64,000 nt of DNA from Paenibacillus sp. MAEPY2 (GCF_000499205.1 NZ_AWUK01000013.1:62001-126000); one strand, 5' to 3'; positions 1 through 7,986 are shown, counted from the first letter of the stretch. The notes: generated by a model not told the origin, from the letters alone. Numbers and translations are program-made.

Positions 1-88
1 TTCCATTAGGGTAAGCCGCACAGGTCATGTTCTCCCGTTCGTCCCTATTAAAGTGCTTGCAGAATATGCAAGGAATTGTAATATCCAT
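1..88 (-). CDS. Partial Cys-rich small phage protein, cut by window edge
   Basis: An ATG at 86-88 on the minus strand opens a frame that runs off the left edge of the window. The visible protein begins MDITIPCIFCKHFNRDER and continues through a third Cys to a 'YPNG' stretch. The C-x2-C pair, the 'KHFNRDE' stretch and the later Cys with 'AAYPNG' resemble a family of short phage and Firmicute proteins with a probable structural zinc site. A good ribosome binding site, GAGAGGGG, sits about 9 bases upstream. It follows the metalloprotease gene after a 197-base gap. Function is unknown; the zinc role is inferred from cysteine spacing. Confidence 0.7.
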   Translation of the reverse strand, partial: MDITIPCIFCKHFNRDERENMTCAAYPNG

Positions 89-285
89 TATAAAAATCCC
101 CTCTCCATTGCTGCCAATTCCATCTCTTTCGTATACGTGACTGATTGAGTTTCTTCTATATAAAGGAGCTTCACTCAGGACAGGCAAGGCAACGTAAGAC
201 GCTTTTAGGAAGTTTGCTCCCTCTTACAGAGATATAGTGCTCGTTATTAAAGAGATGATTTTATGAAACACATGTTGGCACATTG
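89..285. other. Intergenic gap without a confident gene
   Basis: This 197-base gap separates the metalloprotease gene from the partial Cys-rich gene. A 19-codon minus-strand ORF starts just after the metalloprotease stop, but nothing supports it. The frame of the downstream gene stays open for about 45 codons upstream of its ATG, after a TAA, yet has no start with a binding site. I see no terminator or repeat. Confidence 0.4.
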
Positions 286-1404
286 TTACCACCCCTCACA
301 TTTGAATCCACCGTACTGCTCGTACCACTCCCATATCTTCGCATCAATAGGCACTCCGGTTATCTTGGCGGTGAATGTTTCAGGCATCATTTCAATAGGA
401 AACCACTTGGTCGCATAATTACAAAGGTGGTTCGCAATATACGTCGATTCCGCATTGGTGAGGATTGTCTTCGCTCCGTAGTTGTCAGGGTCAAGGGCAG
501 AGTACGTATAGAACTGTTGTGCTCCAATGTTGTGATAATGAAGCCAGTGCCCAATCTCATGAATGACCGTCCTCAGTTTATTAGGAGAAGACTTCTGTCC
601 AGTATCGTATTCCATCTGAGCGATGACATCCGCGTTGGCGTAGTCATACGTCTTACTTACAACAACCTTTCCAGAGGAAGGGTCAAAGTATCCATTCGCA
701 CCATTACCGTTCTCAATCTTAATTGTTAGCTTATGCTTCTGAATCATATCAGCGAAGCCGCCGCAGGTATTCAGGAGTAACGCCAATGCTTCGGTCACAT
801 AGTTAGCGGCATCAATCTTCTTAGCGAAGTTTACTGACACTCCTAAGTTACTTGCCCACTTCTCAGCTTCAACAACGGAAGTAAACGGTTGCCACGTAAC
901 AGGAAGCTGTATGCCACTTTCCGGTGCGTCCGGTGGTTGTTGGTCTTCGGCTGGCTCTTCGGGCGGGTCAGGGTAGTTACCTAAGTCAGTTGTTCCGGTG
1001 AGTACAAGGTTAACGTCAGGCTCAGTAAGGAAGTGGAACATCAACTCAAGGTTCTTTCCGTCTCCGTGTGGTGTGTGGTACTCGAACAGGAACTCTTTAC
1101 CTGCCACCACTGGATGCGCTACCTGTAAGTACAAGCCTTCCTCGTAGTTCTTGCAATGAATGTTCTTGGCGAGTACCTTTCCGTCCACAGTTAAATTCCA
1201 GTAGTCTTCGACGGTATTCATGTTCGTTCTGATGGATACCGCATAGAACTCAAGGTCATGGGACATTGTAAAGGTATCTTTGATCATCCTATCCCCGTTC
1301 GCCTTAGCAGGAACCGTGATTGCCCTGCCCACAAAATGAGGGTGAGGTTTGGTAGGGTAGTAGGGTGGGTCTAGTCGCCCACCGACAGCATAACGATCGA
1401 ACAC
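286..1404 (-). CDS. Tail-type N-terminal domain fused to an HExxH zinc metalloprotease
   Basis: A 372-residue protein with a GTG start and the strong binding site GAGGAGGG, which lies in the last codons of the preceding gene. Residues 1 to about 125 are clearly paralogous to the small tail protein at 44622-45008: both share 'VGGRLDPP', a following 'PTK', 'DYWNL', 'KNI' and 'EG(L/M)YL'. A Pro/Glu-rich linker follows at roughly 145-165. The C-terminal part carries HEIGH at residues 282-286, the zinc-binding and catalytic motif of metallopeptidases, with a plausible third ligand Glu in 'NAESTY' 33 residues later, as in gluzincins. No signal peptide is seen. The simplest inference is a virion-attached or virion-derived protease anchored through a tail domain. 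It could also be a host-directed effector. The fold and substrate are unknown. Confidence 0.85.
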   Translation of the reverse strand: MFDRYAVGGRLDPPYYPTKPHPHFVGRAITVPAKANGDRMIKDTFTMSHDLEFYAVSIRTNMNTVEDYWNLTVDGKVLAKNIHCKNYEEGLYLQVAHPVVAGKEFLFEYHTPHGDGKNLELMFHFLTEPDVNLVLTGTTDLGNYPDPPEEPAEDQQPPDAPESGIQLPVTWQPFTSVVEAEKWASNLGVSVNFAKKIDAANYVTEALALLLNTCGGFADMIQKHKLTIKIENGNGANGYFDPSSGKVVVSKTYDYANADVIAQMEYDTGQKSSPNKLRTVIHEIGHWLHYHNIGAQQFYTYSALDPDNYGAKTILTNAESTYIANHLCNYATKWFPIEMMPETFTAKITGVPIDAKIWEWYEQYGGFKCEGW

Positions 1405-1823
1405 TACTGACCCTCCTCAGTCTTGGAATCCATTATCTCTGTAATCACCCTAAGACGGAACCCACAGGTTGCTTTGAGGTCCTGGAACTCTTCCATAAAT
1501 TTATCCTTGTGATGTTTTACAAGTGCCAAGCGCGTAAAAGCATCCTTGTTTTCACGGTATCTGGCCTTCTTTCCAGCAAGATGCTTACCCCTGTGTTCGT
1601 GGTATTGCTTAATCCCCCTTATTCTCTGGTCACAACAAGTGAATAGATGATTACTGCTACATATTTTTTGGAAGGTCTTACCGCTTTTCTTGCAAACAAA
1701 ATCCTGTTTTACTCTGGGTTTGTAAGGCGCAACGAAGGTCATACCCCCTATTTTTTTAAAGTCAGTTGTCAAGTTAGACCAATTAATAGTTGAAATTTTG
1801 GGTATCACTTTATCTACTCCCAT
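1404..1823 (-). CDS. Hypothetical basic Cys-containing protein
   Basis: A 139-residue lysine-rich protein whose ATG overlaps the end of the small gene upstream and whose stop codon abuts the GTG of the metalloprotease gene, so the three are probably translated as one operon. The middle has Cys residues in 'DFVCKKSGKTFQKIC' and 'LFTCCDQR', followed by His-rich 'YHEHRGKH', which could bind a metal. The C-terminal half looks helical and charged. I do not recognise the family. A nucleic-acid-binding role is possible from the charge and Cys/His content but is only inference. Confidence 0.65.
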   Translation of the reverse strand: MGVDKVIPKISTINWSNLTTDFKKIGGMTFVAPYKPRVKQDFVCKKSGKTFQKICSSNHLFTCCDQRIRGIKQYHEHRGKHLAGKKARYRENKDAFTRLALVKHHKDKFMEEFQDLKATCGFRLRVITEIMDSKTEEGQ

Positions 1824-1932
1824 CTGTCGGAGAAGTTTGTATAGCCAAGTACGGAGGGTGAAGATACCTTCTCTTTCCTATGGCTGGCTTTGTTCTCATA
1901 TCTTTACGAATTCCTATGTAATCTCTGAGCAT
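1810..1932 (-). CDS. Small 40-residue hypothetical protein
   Basis: A minus-strand ORF encoding 40 residues that begins MLRDYIGIRKDMRTK and is rich in Arg and Lys. AAGG lies seven bases before the ATG. Its stop codon overlaps the ATG of the next gene (1404-1823), a coupling typical of this operon. The frame stays open about a dozen codons upstream without another start, so it could be the end of a longer damaged gene. Function unknown. Confidence 0.45.
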   Translation of the reverse strand: MLRDYIGIRKDMRTKPAIGKRRYLHPPYLAIQTSPTDGSR

Positions 1933-1986
1933 TCTCCAACCTTGACCAAGTTTCCTTAACCATAATACTTACTGAAGATGATGGAA

Positions 1987-2169
1987 CTAATCGTCTTCAC
2001 TGACGCCCTTCTTCAGAAAAACACCGCCAACAGAGACGTATCTTAAACCAGCGTATTTTTCCTCAGCTACATCGTTCGAGTCATCCCAAAGGGCATTCAT
2101 CTTGTTTGCGTCCTTGATGGTGTTACCGCCCATGGTAAGCAGAATCTCTTGCAATGGCTCAGCACTCAT
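1987..2169 (-). CDS. Small acidic hypothetical protein
   Basis: A 60-residue ORF starting MSAEPLQEILLTMGG with the strong binding site AGGAGGAAA seven bases before the ATG. It is acidic, predicted partly helical, and lacks Cys, transmembrane segments or recognisable motifs. It sits in the leftward early or accessory operon directly after the 67-residue gene, with a 10-base gap. Function unknown. Confidence 0.6.
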   Translation of the reverse strand: MSAEPLQEILLTMGGNTIKDANKMNALWDDSNDVAEEKYAGLRYVSVGGVFLKKGVSEDD

Positions 2170-2179
2170 GTGTTTCCTC

Positions 2180-2383
2180 CTAGTGTAAAATAGTTGGTTC
2201 GCCGTTCATCTGCTCAACTTGATTCATGACTTGCATCATCTCTTGAGCGAAGGTGATAATCATTGCTGCGGCTATATCAGAATCGACTTCCTCTTGCCGA
2301 CCGCCATTCTTAGCGATGTTCTTTGCCGTGTGAGCAACCTTACCTGCGATGATTTCTGCGTATTGTTCTGTTGTCATCTTCAA
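2180..2383 (-). CDS. Small helical hypothetical protein
   Basis: A 67-residue ORF; a start two codons later at the second Met (2377) is equally possible because the binding site is weak. The product is Met-rich and helical ('AAAMIITFAQEMMQVMNQVEQM'-type heptads near the C terminus), suggesting a short coiled coil. It lies upstream of the 60-residue acidic gene in the same operon. No family recognised. Confidence 0.5.
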   Translation of the reverse strand: MKMTTEQYAEIIAGKVAHTAKNIAKNGGRQEEVDSDIAAAMIITFAQEMMQVMNQVEQMNGEPTILH

Positions 2384-2517
2384 AGCTTGTCGCCCCTTTC
2401 TCTATAGTGGTCGCTACATAGTCTCGGATAGTTGCAAAATCAAATTTTCAAGGAAAGGAGTGCGAAAGCAGAAACGCCCATCTTCTTGCTCAGACCTAAC
2501 TGCCCTTCATAATCAAC

Positions 2518-2607
2518 TCAAGAGTGGATGGAAAATCCAAAGGACGAATACTCGACCGCTCCGTAGTGACGGTCTTCCTTGTTCCGTTCAATGTCTCCGG
2601 TTCTCAT
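2518..2607 (-). CDS. Possible 29-residue ORF overlapping the wHTH gene
   Basis: The ATG overlaps the TGA of the wHTH gene (ATGA arrangement), a common coupling signal, and the frame encodes 29 residues starting MRTGDIERNKEDRHYG. No other support exists. The remaining stretch 2384-2517 holds no convincing ORF; around 2425-2475 there is a weak resemblance to the repeated promoter element described elsewhere, with different internal spacing. Confidence 0.3.
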   Translation of the reverse strand: MRTGDIERNKEDRHYGAVEYSSFGFSIHS

Positions 2608-2987
2608 ACGCTGAATGTCCCCGCTTTACGTCCAACCTGAAGCTTGTTAGATTGCAGGATGTAAAGGAGTTGAGCAGTTGTCACAGAACCACCGAACTTA
2701 CTTTCAATCTCACGAGTCAGAACATCTTGAGCACGTTCAGGTCTCGGCAGGATTGCGGCAGGTTCTTCGACCAAAGTGTAGCTGTGAATACCGTCACCCA
2801 AGTTGTCAACACGAATCTTGTAGCCTTGCTTGTACAGTTCTTGGAGACGTGCCGCCCAACGCTGGCTGATTTCGTACATTTCGTAGTTAGCCAATCCTTT
2901 AGAACCTGCGTTACGCAGTGCGTTCAGCACCATCGCTCGTTGAGAAGTACGCTTCTGCGTATTAGGGTTGAATTTTATTGTTGTCAT
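2604..2987 (-). CDS. Winged-helix-like DNA-binding phage protein
   Basis: I chose the ATG at 2987, preceded by AGGGA in GCCAGGGACAC, giving 127 residues. The longer open frame to 3041 starts inside the promoter element and is unlikely. The protein begins MTTIKFNPNTQKRTSQ; residues ~15-75 ('AMVLNALRNAGSKGLANYEM', then 'WAARLQELYKQGY' and 'NLGDGIHSYTL') have the length and pattern of a winged helix-turn-helix found in many phage early proteins. It is the first gene behind promoter element A. A role in DNA binding or early regulation is inferred. Confidence 0.65.
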   Translation of the reverse strand: MTTIKFNPNTQKRTSQRAMVLNALRNAGSKGLANYEMYEISQRWAARLQELYKQGYKIRVDNLGDGIHSYTLVEEPAAILPRPERAQDVLTREIESKFGGSVTTAQLLYILQSNKLQVGRKAGTFSV

Positions 2988-3022
2988 GTGTCCCTGGCTC
3001 CGTTTCGATTGTTTGTTTTGCC

Positions 3023-3063
3023 TTACACTCACAGTAGTCAAGCCATCGACGTAAAAAGGTGCG
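3023..3063 (-). promoter_or_regulatory. Repeated phage promoter-like element, copy A
   Basis: Reading on the minus strand the element runs CGCACCTTTTT, then CGTCGATGGCTTGACTACT, then GAGTGTAA. It matches copy B at 10677-10717 at 35 of 41 positions without gaps. It ends about 35 bases before the ATG of the wHTH gene. Its orientation relative to the downstream gene is the same as in the other copies, which favours a promoter over a symmetric operator. Confidence 0.7.
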
Positions 3064-3069
3064 ATAAAA

Positions 3070-3094
3070 TAAAAAGACCCCCGAAAGGATCTTT
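3070..3094 (-). terminator. Intrinsic terminator after the 145-residue gene
   Basis: On the minus strand AAAAGATCC pairs with GGGTCTTTT around a short TTTCG loop, and the transcript continues into TTTTTATTTTAT. It overlaps the stop codon region of the gene at 3094-3531 and insulates it from promoter A, which follows at once. Confidence 0.75.
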
Positions 3095-3531
3095 TAGGTC
3101 TTCTTGGCTTGGACTCTTGAGGTTAAGTTAACCATCGCCAGAGTAGGTACAGAAGCCGAAACGGGCGGCTGGACTTGGTATGGCTTGTCTCCTATAAAGG
3201 CAGTAGCGCCATTACCGGACACCGCTATTGTTACGTTTGCCTCCTTATCTACTGCCTCAATGACAAGCACCGTTCTTGGGTTATCGTCGTGGATACCGCC
3301 CACCTTGGCGTAAACAGGGCATCCTGCCGCTGTTAATCTACTTGCGATATGCTGAACCAGTTCGGAGGTTACATGCGTATGGCTGGTCTTATACTCCCCT
3401 GCGTTTAATGTGATGGGGTAATCCGTTCCGTTGACAGTAACGACGATGTTGTCATTAGCTCCAGTTTTAATCTCTGTTTCTTGGGCAAGAGAAACGTTTC
3501 CCCACACCCTAATCCCTGAAGCTGTTGCCAT
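3094..3531 (-). CDS. Structural-like hypothetical protein in its own transcription unit
   Basis: A 145-residue Thr/Val/Ala-rich protein starting MATASGIRVWGNVSLAQETE. The sequence alternates short beta-type stretches ('IVVTVNGTDYPITL', 'RTVLVIEAVDKEANVTIAV') and resembles beta-rich domains of phage decoration or fibre proteins. There is no signal peptide. Unlike its neighbours it has a possible host-type promoter (3563-3592) and its own terminator, so it may be a moron-like cassette inserted between the polymerase gene and the early operon. Function unknown. Confidence 0.6.
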   Translation of the reverse strand: MATASGIRVWGNVSLAQETEIKTGANDNIVVTVNGTDYPITLNAGEYKTSHTHVTSELVQHIASRLTAAGCPVYAKVGGIHDDNPRTVLVIEAVDKEANVTIAVSGNGATAFIGDKPYQVQPPVSASVPTLAMVNLTSRVQAKKT

Positions 3532-3562
3532 GTTATCACTCCTTTCAGACTAGTTATCTTCA

Positions 3563-3592
3563 ATATAAGGTACTTACTTTAGTTAGTAACAA
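3563..3592 (-). promoter_or_regulatory. Possible host sigma-A promoter for the 145-residue gene
   Basis: On the minus strand TTGTTA and TTATAT are separated by 18 bases, ending 32 bases before the ATG of the 145-residue gene. The -35 matches consensus at four of six positions and the -10 is imperfect, so this is only a moderate match. No copy of the phage promoter element is present here. Confidence 0.4.
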
Positions 3593-3610
3593 ATAACAAA
3601 GAAGCCGTTA

Positions 3611-6196
3611 TTATGCGGCCTCCTCTTCTTCCTCTTCGTCAGCCTTCTCAGCAAACATACCGACTTCATACTCGATACCGAACTTGGAAAGCTTCTTCTT
3701 AACCTCTTCCTCGAAGATATCTCTCCAATCCAAAGCACCTTCGTTCATAAGACGGATTTGCTCTTGCGAGAAGTTGCCGCCCCAATAAGGAGATACCTCA
3801 ATATCCGATTTGAATTGGACTCCTGCATCGTTAGGGATAACATTAGCCATCGTATCTGTAATCGCCTTTAGTACGGCTAGATCAACGGTCTCAGGGGCGT
3901 CGAAAATCAACTCGTCGTGTACCTGAAGGACAAGGTGGATATCATCCTTCTCAAGTTGAGAAACATAGCCGTTAATTACCCACTCACGACGGTTTAAGCA
4001 CGTAGTTCCGTCTGGTCGTTTAGGGTAGAACAGTTCCACCATCGCCTTCTTGGATTGGTCAGCGCTTGAGCCCTGGATTTTGGCATTACAACTCTGCCGC
4101 TTGCACTTTTCAATTTTCCAGTGCCAACCAGAACGCTTCCACAGATCCTCCTGTTTAGCTTCAGCAATGGTCTCACCGAATCTGCGTTTGCGTCCAAGAA
4201 CAGTCTCAATGTAGCCCTTCTCCATAACCTCTTTGTGGGTTGTTCCTTCCCACCTAAGGTAGTTAGGCATGGAGGACTTAAAGCCGTCAATCAGTTCCTT
4301 TGCTTCCTCTTTACTGGATTCAATTTGGTCACTTAAGCCCAAGTCCGTAATACCGTAAATTACACCGAATACTACGGACTTGGTTTTCTTACGAAGTAAC
4401 TCAAAAAATGTGGAAAGGCGTTCAATGGTCGGACGGACAATCTCCGTAGTAGAAGAGTTAGTGCCCTGTTCTTTACTGTTCATATAAGTTATTGCATAGA
4501 TAAGTTCATGAGAACCTGCATATTTCGTAATCGCTTCATCTACGTTAATGCTGGTCTCTTCTTCTGAATCCCCCTTGTAACCCCGAATCGTCTCGAACAT
4601 ATCATAGTCGAAGCTGTGAATCTGGCATGTTACCCGACTGTGCATATCAAGCCCTAGCTTGAAGATATCAATGAGGGTTTGTTCCTGAGTAAAGATAGCC
4701 AACCAGCGCAATTCCTGTTGCGAGAAGTCTCCGCTGACCAGTAGTCTCCCACTAGGGGCACGGAAGGCATAGCGAATCAGGTCAAATTTAGATGGAATTT
4801 GCTGAAGGTTTGGTGCTGAACAGGAAACACGTCCAGTCCTTACCAGTTGGTTGTAGGAACAGTGGATGATTCCTTCTACCGTATCGTCAGGAAGCTTATT
4901 ACAGAAGGCATCAATTAGCTTCGACAGCCCACGGTATTCTAGAATATAGTCGATAATTTTGTGAGTCTTATCACCAAGGGTCACGGTTACCTTCTTATTC
5001 CTTGTAAGTACCTTCTTACTTGTAGACAGCTTAGGTACTTTACGCTTTAGGTCTTTGTCGTAAACCATTTCAGTCTCAAGAATCTTATGCTCTACATATA
5101 GTTTGCTGGCTAGTTGTGCGGGAGAGCCTAGGTTAAACTCTTCCACTACTTCGTACTCTTCCTTAAACTTAATCCCTTGTCGCTGTCGGGTTCGTGACTT
5201 AATAAGAGTAATCGTTCCGCCTAAGACGGCGAAAATATCAGCCTTAAGTTCGTCCAATTTCTCTTGTAGAACTTTACCAATAATATCTTTCAGAAACTTG
5301 GAGTCTAGCTCTACTCCCCGTCGTTCTGCTGTAGCAAAAACAGCCAGCAATGGCATCTCAACTTCTCGGAAAAGACGGTAAACTCCGTCAAGTCCAAAAG
5401 ATGGATTTTCCACAATGCTTTTTTGATATCTGAACACCCAATGAGTCATGAATACGTCATGGCAAGCATAGTAGTTAGCAAGCCTGTGAGGTATACTATC
5501 AAATGGAATCTTGTCGAACATGTTACCGAACTTAAAAGTTGGGCGGCTAAGTTCATCATGGCTCAATTTACCTTGCTCGATTAGCCAAGGAAGAGCGTAA
5601 GAGTTGTACCATTCCTTCAGACCTTTTGGTTTATTTTCGTTTAATAAACCGCCCATAATCATCGTGTCCCAATAGATATTAAACGTAATGTCAATATCTG
5701 CCCAATTCTTGAGTGCGTGAATGTCAAACTTTGCGTTTGCCATGACAATCATTTCCTCTTCTTCTAACAACGGTTTAAGAGCGGTTGATACCGTATCAAA
5801 AGACAAACATTCAACATTTATCGACATTTCATGTAAAAAAGGGCGCATGGGTATATTAAAATACTCTTCTGATTCAAAACCTATGGAAATTGAGATTAAA
5901 GTGTCCCGCCAGTTGTTTAGTCCATAAGTCTCAGTGTCGAGATAGACATAGGCATCGCCTTGATACATCGTTTTATATGCTTTGTAGTAGTTGACTAATC
6001 GCTGAAGTAACTCAGGAGTATTGATGAGCGTGTAATTGTCAGGCATGACGATCGATGCTTCTACGTCTAAGATTTTCTGTTCTTTCTTAGTGAGTTTCTT
6101 CGCCTTTTTAACTATTTCTGTATTCCTAGTGCGTGTGGTTCGGGCAGACTTCTTTTCGCCCTTAGTTAAAATGTTGATGACTTCGTTATCTGACAT
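3611..6196 (-). CDS. Family A DNA polymerase with 3'-5' exonuclease domain
   Basis: An 861-residue replicative DNA polymerase of the PolI family. Residues 1-45 are a basic leader. The exonuclease domain starts near 80 with the DxE metal motif at D87/E89 ('VYLDTETYG'). The polymerase domain has motif A 'LLVSGDFSQQELR', the O-helix motif B 'KSVVFGVIYG' and motif C 'LQVHDELIFD', so all catalytic carboxylates are present. There is no PolI-type 5' nuclease domain. An acidic C-terminal tail (EEEEEEAA) could contact the SSB or another replisome part. It lies downstream of SSB, sigma factor, primase and helicase genes in a replication module. Probably extends the phage DNA chain after DnaB-type unwinding. 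Confidence 0.95.
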   Translation of the reverse strand: MSDNEVINILTKGEKKSARTTRTRNTEIVKKAKKLTKKEQKILDVEASIVMPDNYTLINTPELLQRLVNYYKAYKTMYQGDAYVYLDTETYGLNNWRDTLISISIGFESEEYFNIPMRPFLHEMSINVECLSFDTVSTALKPLLEEEEMIVMANAKFDIHALKNWADIDITFNIYWDTMIMGGLLNENKPKGLKEWYNSYALPWLIEQGKLSHDELSRPTFKFGNMFDKIPFDSIPHRLANYYACHDVFMTHWVFRYQKSIVENPSFGLDGVYRLFREVEMPLLAVFATAERRGVELDSKFLKDIIGKVLQEKLDELKADIFAVLGGTITLIKSRTRQRQGIKFKEEYEVVEEFNLGSPAQLASKLYVEHKILETEMVYDKDLKRKVPKLSTSKKVLTRNKKVTVTLGDKTHKIIDYILEYRGLSKLIDAFCNKLPDDTVEGIIHCSYNQLVRTGRVSCSAPNLQQIPSKFDLIRYAFRAPSGRLLVSGDFSQQELRWLAIFTQEQTLIDIFKLGLDMHSRVTCQIHSFDYDMFETIRGYKGDSEEETSINVDEAITKYAGSHELIYAITYMNSKEQGTNSSTTEIVRPTIERLSTFFELLRKKTKSVVFGVIYGITDLGLSDQIESSKEEAKELIDGFKSSMPNYLRWEGTTHKEVMEKGYIETVLGRKRRFGETIAEAKQEDLWKRSGWHWKIEKCKRQSCNAKIQGSSADQSKKAMVELFYPKRPDGTTCLNRREWVINGYVSQLEKDDIHLVLQVHDELIFDAPETVDLAVLKAITDTMANVIPNDAGVQFKSDIEVSPYWGGNFSQEQIRLMNEGALDWRDIFEEEVKKKLSKFGIEYEVGMFAEKADEEEEEEAA

Positions 6197-6308
6197 ACTG
6201 GCCCTCCCTATCGATATGAAAATAACGTTGTAATGAATATTATTGACTGTCGTGTTTAAATAGGGTATTTAATAACGAGGGCCATCTCAGCCCCTCACTC
6301 ATTACAGA

Positions 6309-6965
6309 TTAGAATGGAAGTTTGCGTTGTGTTGCAGGTACTCCTTGTTGCTCATAGGCTGGCTGAACACCTTGTGGTGCATGATTATAAACGTTAGATT
6401 GAGTCTGGGCACCTGCTACTAACGCTTGCATGAAATCTGCAATATCGTCTGGGCTATGTGGTGTAACTTGCGGTGTAATATCAGGCATCTGGTCGATTAA
6501 TTCTTGCGTCGGGAAGTCCAGAACAGGTTTTCCAGCTTCAGGGTTTGTCACATAGCGGCGGGCACTATAGGCAGTGTCGGAAGCACCTCTACCAGTGCGG
6601 TAAAGGGTTACGAAGTTCTTAGTAGGGTCGCACTCGTCAAGATTGAATTCTTGGTTCAACTTTTGAACATGAGACTTAGCCAAAGAGACGAATTTGACTC
6701 TCTTCTCTATAGGGTCATACACACGGAACTTAATCCGCAATGCAGGATATTTAAAAGGGTTTGCTTTGCAAAGTGGGCAAATGTCTTTGCCGGGGCAACG
6801 AATGTATTTAGGTGTCAGACCGGATTCATAGTGCTCACGGATACCGAACAGGTCTTCAAACCAGTCAATGAAGAGCATAGTCATTGGCTTTCCTTCTTCA
6901 AAAGTAATGAATTCTGCACCGCCAGAGAGAATTGCTCCAAGACCACGAACGACTGTGTTAGACAT
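6309..6965 (-). CDS. gp32-like single-stranded DNA-binding protein
   Basis: A 218-residue protein with a likely zinc site H45, C57, C63, C66 ('RCPGKDICPLCK'), close in pattern to the zinc subdomain of T4 gp32. Basic and aromatic residues follow, then a low-complexity Gln/Pro-rich tail ending in 'KLPF', reminiscent of the hydrophobic tips that SSBs use to bind partners. It lies between the sigma-factor and polymerase genes and has the promoter-like element D upstream. Single-strand DNA coating during replication is the best inference; the call rests on the zinc motif, tail and location. Confidence 0.7.
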   Translation of the reverse strand: MSNTVVRGLGAILSGGAEFITFEEGKPMTMLFIDWFEDLFGIREHYESGLTPKYIRCPGKDICPLCKANPFKYPALRIKFRVYDPIEKRVKFVSLAKSHVQKLNQEFNLDECDPTKNFVTLYRTGRGASDTAYSARRYVTNPEAGKPVLDFPTQELIDQMPDITPQVTPHSPDDIADFMQALVAGAQTQSNVYNHAPQGVQPAYEQQGVPATQRKLPF

Positions 6966-7010
6966 AATGTGTTTCCTCCAATGTATTTTGTATTTGAGGT
7001 TCGCTGACCT

Positions 7011-7050
7011 CTTACTATTAGTCGTCGTTCCATCTTTTCAAAAAGGAGCG
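7011..7050 (-). promoter_or_regulatory. Repeated phage promoter-like element, copy D (divergent)
   Basis: On the minus strand it reads CGCTCCTTTTT, then AAAAGATGGAACGACGACT, then AATAGTAAG. It conserves the CTCCTTTTT block, the GATGG core and a CGAC-ACT stretch, but needs a one-base gap to align with copies A and B. It sits about 50 bases before the start of the SSB gene. Confidence 0.55.
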
Positions 7051-7063
7051 AATGACTTTTCAA

Positions 7064-7455
7064 GAAATTGGATAGGATATATTAAAAAGCGATTTAATCT
7101 TCTTTTAATATTTCTTCCTTAATATCAGTAGTAGATGTATCTCTTTGGAAATCTGTGTCATTTGCTTCAACTACTAAAGGATTGGGTAATTAATATGATC
7201 TGTAAAATTATAGATTTGTTACAAAACCTATTTTAATTGCACTGTTTTACAACATAGTGTATTGACACTACTCTAAGTGCAGTTGTAGAATGTTTCTATG
7301 AGATATTTGAAACATATATAGGAACAGTTAAAGGTTTTTTAGGCAAAGTATGTTATACTTTAAAAGAGAGAAATACTGAAGCTAAAAACTCCCAAGACAC
7401 TCTTACTAATATCTATCTATGTATGTATATCTTCTAAGGTAGGTAAATTAGGGTG
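7064..7455. other. Non-coding region between the sigma-factor and SSB genes
   Basis: This ~390-base AT-rich region has no convincing gene. It contains a plus-strand promoter (7262-7291), a perfect 7-bp palindrome AAAGTAT-GTT-ATACTTT at 7345-7361, and a minus-strand frame of ~31 codons at about 7105-7198 with coding-like acidic sequence but no start codon, possibly a gene remnant. Confidence 0.5.
7262..7291 (+). promoter_or_regulatory. Sigma-A-type promoter directed toward the sigma-factor gene's 3' end
   Basis: TTGACA at 7262-7267 and TAGAAT at 7286-7291 are separated by 18 bases on the plus strand. No plus-strand gene follows; the transcript would pass the AAAGTAT palindrome and run antisense into the sigma-factor gene that ends at 7456. 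Confidence 0.5.
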
Positions 7456-7986
7456 TTACCCCTGACATAATTTTTTTAACGTTTTCATCGCACGGGAAGC
7501 ATGGGACTTGTTCAAGCCAAGTAAGTTAGAAATCTCTGTTGGCTTCATATCTATCCCTTCCTCTGTGAAGAGCATGAAATCAATGATTCGACGTTGTTGC
7601 GGTGTAAACATACAGAGGTTGTTCAAGTAATCAGTTTTTACGTCAGACAGTCCATAGCCTATCTCTTCAGTTGCGTACGAGAAGTAATCGATAGTTGAAC
7701 CATATTCTTCATCTGCCCCATCGCAAAAATTAACAGAGGTGCTGTTTTTGCTAATCATACGGTTGTTTTTGCGGTAGTAGTCAAATACTGCACGTTGAAC
7801 GACAGTATGAGAGAATGTGAAGATATCTTTCTTAACTTGTCCTTTGTCGATGGCTGTAAGAATACGAAGCACAGCTTCTGATTGAACTTCTTCACGGTCT
7901 TCACTTCTCACGCCTTTCAGTATAAATTTGAAGATAGGTGTTAAGGACTCGATATCGAAGTTCGATATCGTTGTTTGAGTTGTCAT
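7456..7986 (-). CDS. Phage RNA polymerase sigma factor (sigma-70 family)
   Basis: A 176-residue protein with sigma region 2-like sequence at residues ~25-80 ('DREEVQSEAVLRILTAIDKG', then 'VVQRAVFDYYRKNNR', which resembles the -10 recognition helix) and a region 4 helix-turn-helix at ~130-172 ('FTPQQRRIIDFMLF', 'MKPTEISNLLGLNKSHASRA'). The length suits an ECF-like or phage sigma. It is a good candidate to recognise the repeated promoter element found upstream of early operons and the tRNA array; that link is inference. No copy of the element is found directly upstream of this gene. Confidence 0.75.
   Translation of the reverse strand: MTTQTTISNFDIESLTPIFKFILKGVRSEDREEVQSEAVLRILTAIDKGQVKKDIFTFSHTVVQRAVFDYYRKNNRMISKNSTSVNFCDGADEEYGSTIDYFSYATEEIGYGLSDVKTDYLNNLCMFTPQQRRIIDFMLFTEEGIDMKPTEISNLLGLNKSHASRAMKTLKKLCQG

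Noticed and set aside
2349-3131. A 260-codon plus-strand open frame
   Set aside because: It is antisense to the wHTH gene, promoter A and the terminator, and has no binding site or recognisable product.
7105-7198. Minus-strand frame with acidic, coding-like sequence ending 'KEEILKED'
   Set aside because: No ATG, GTG or TTG and a stop just upstream; at most a remnant, so not listed as a gene.
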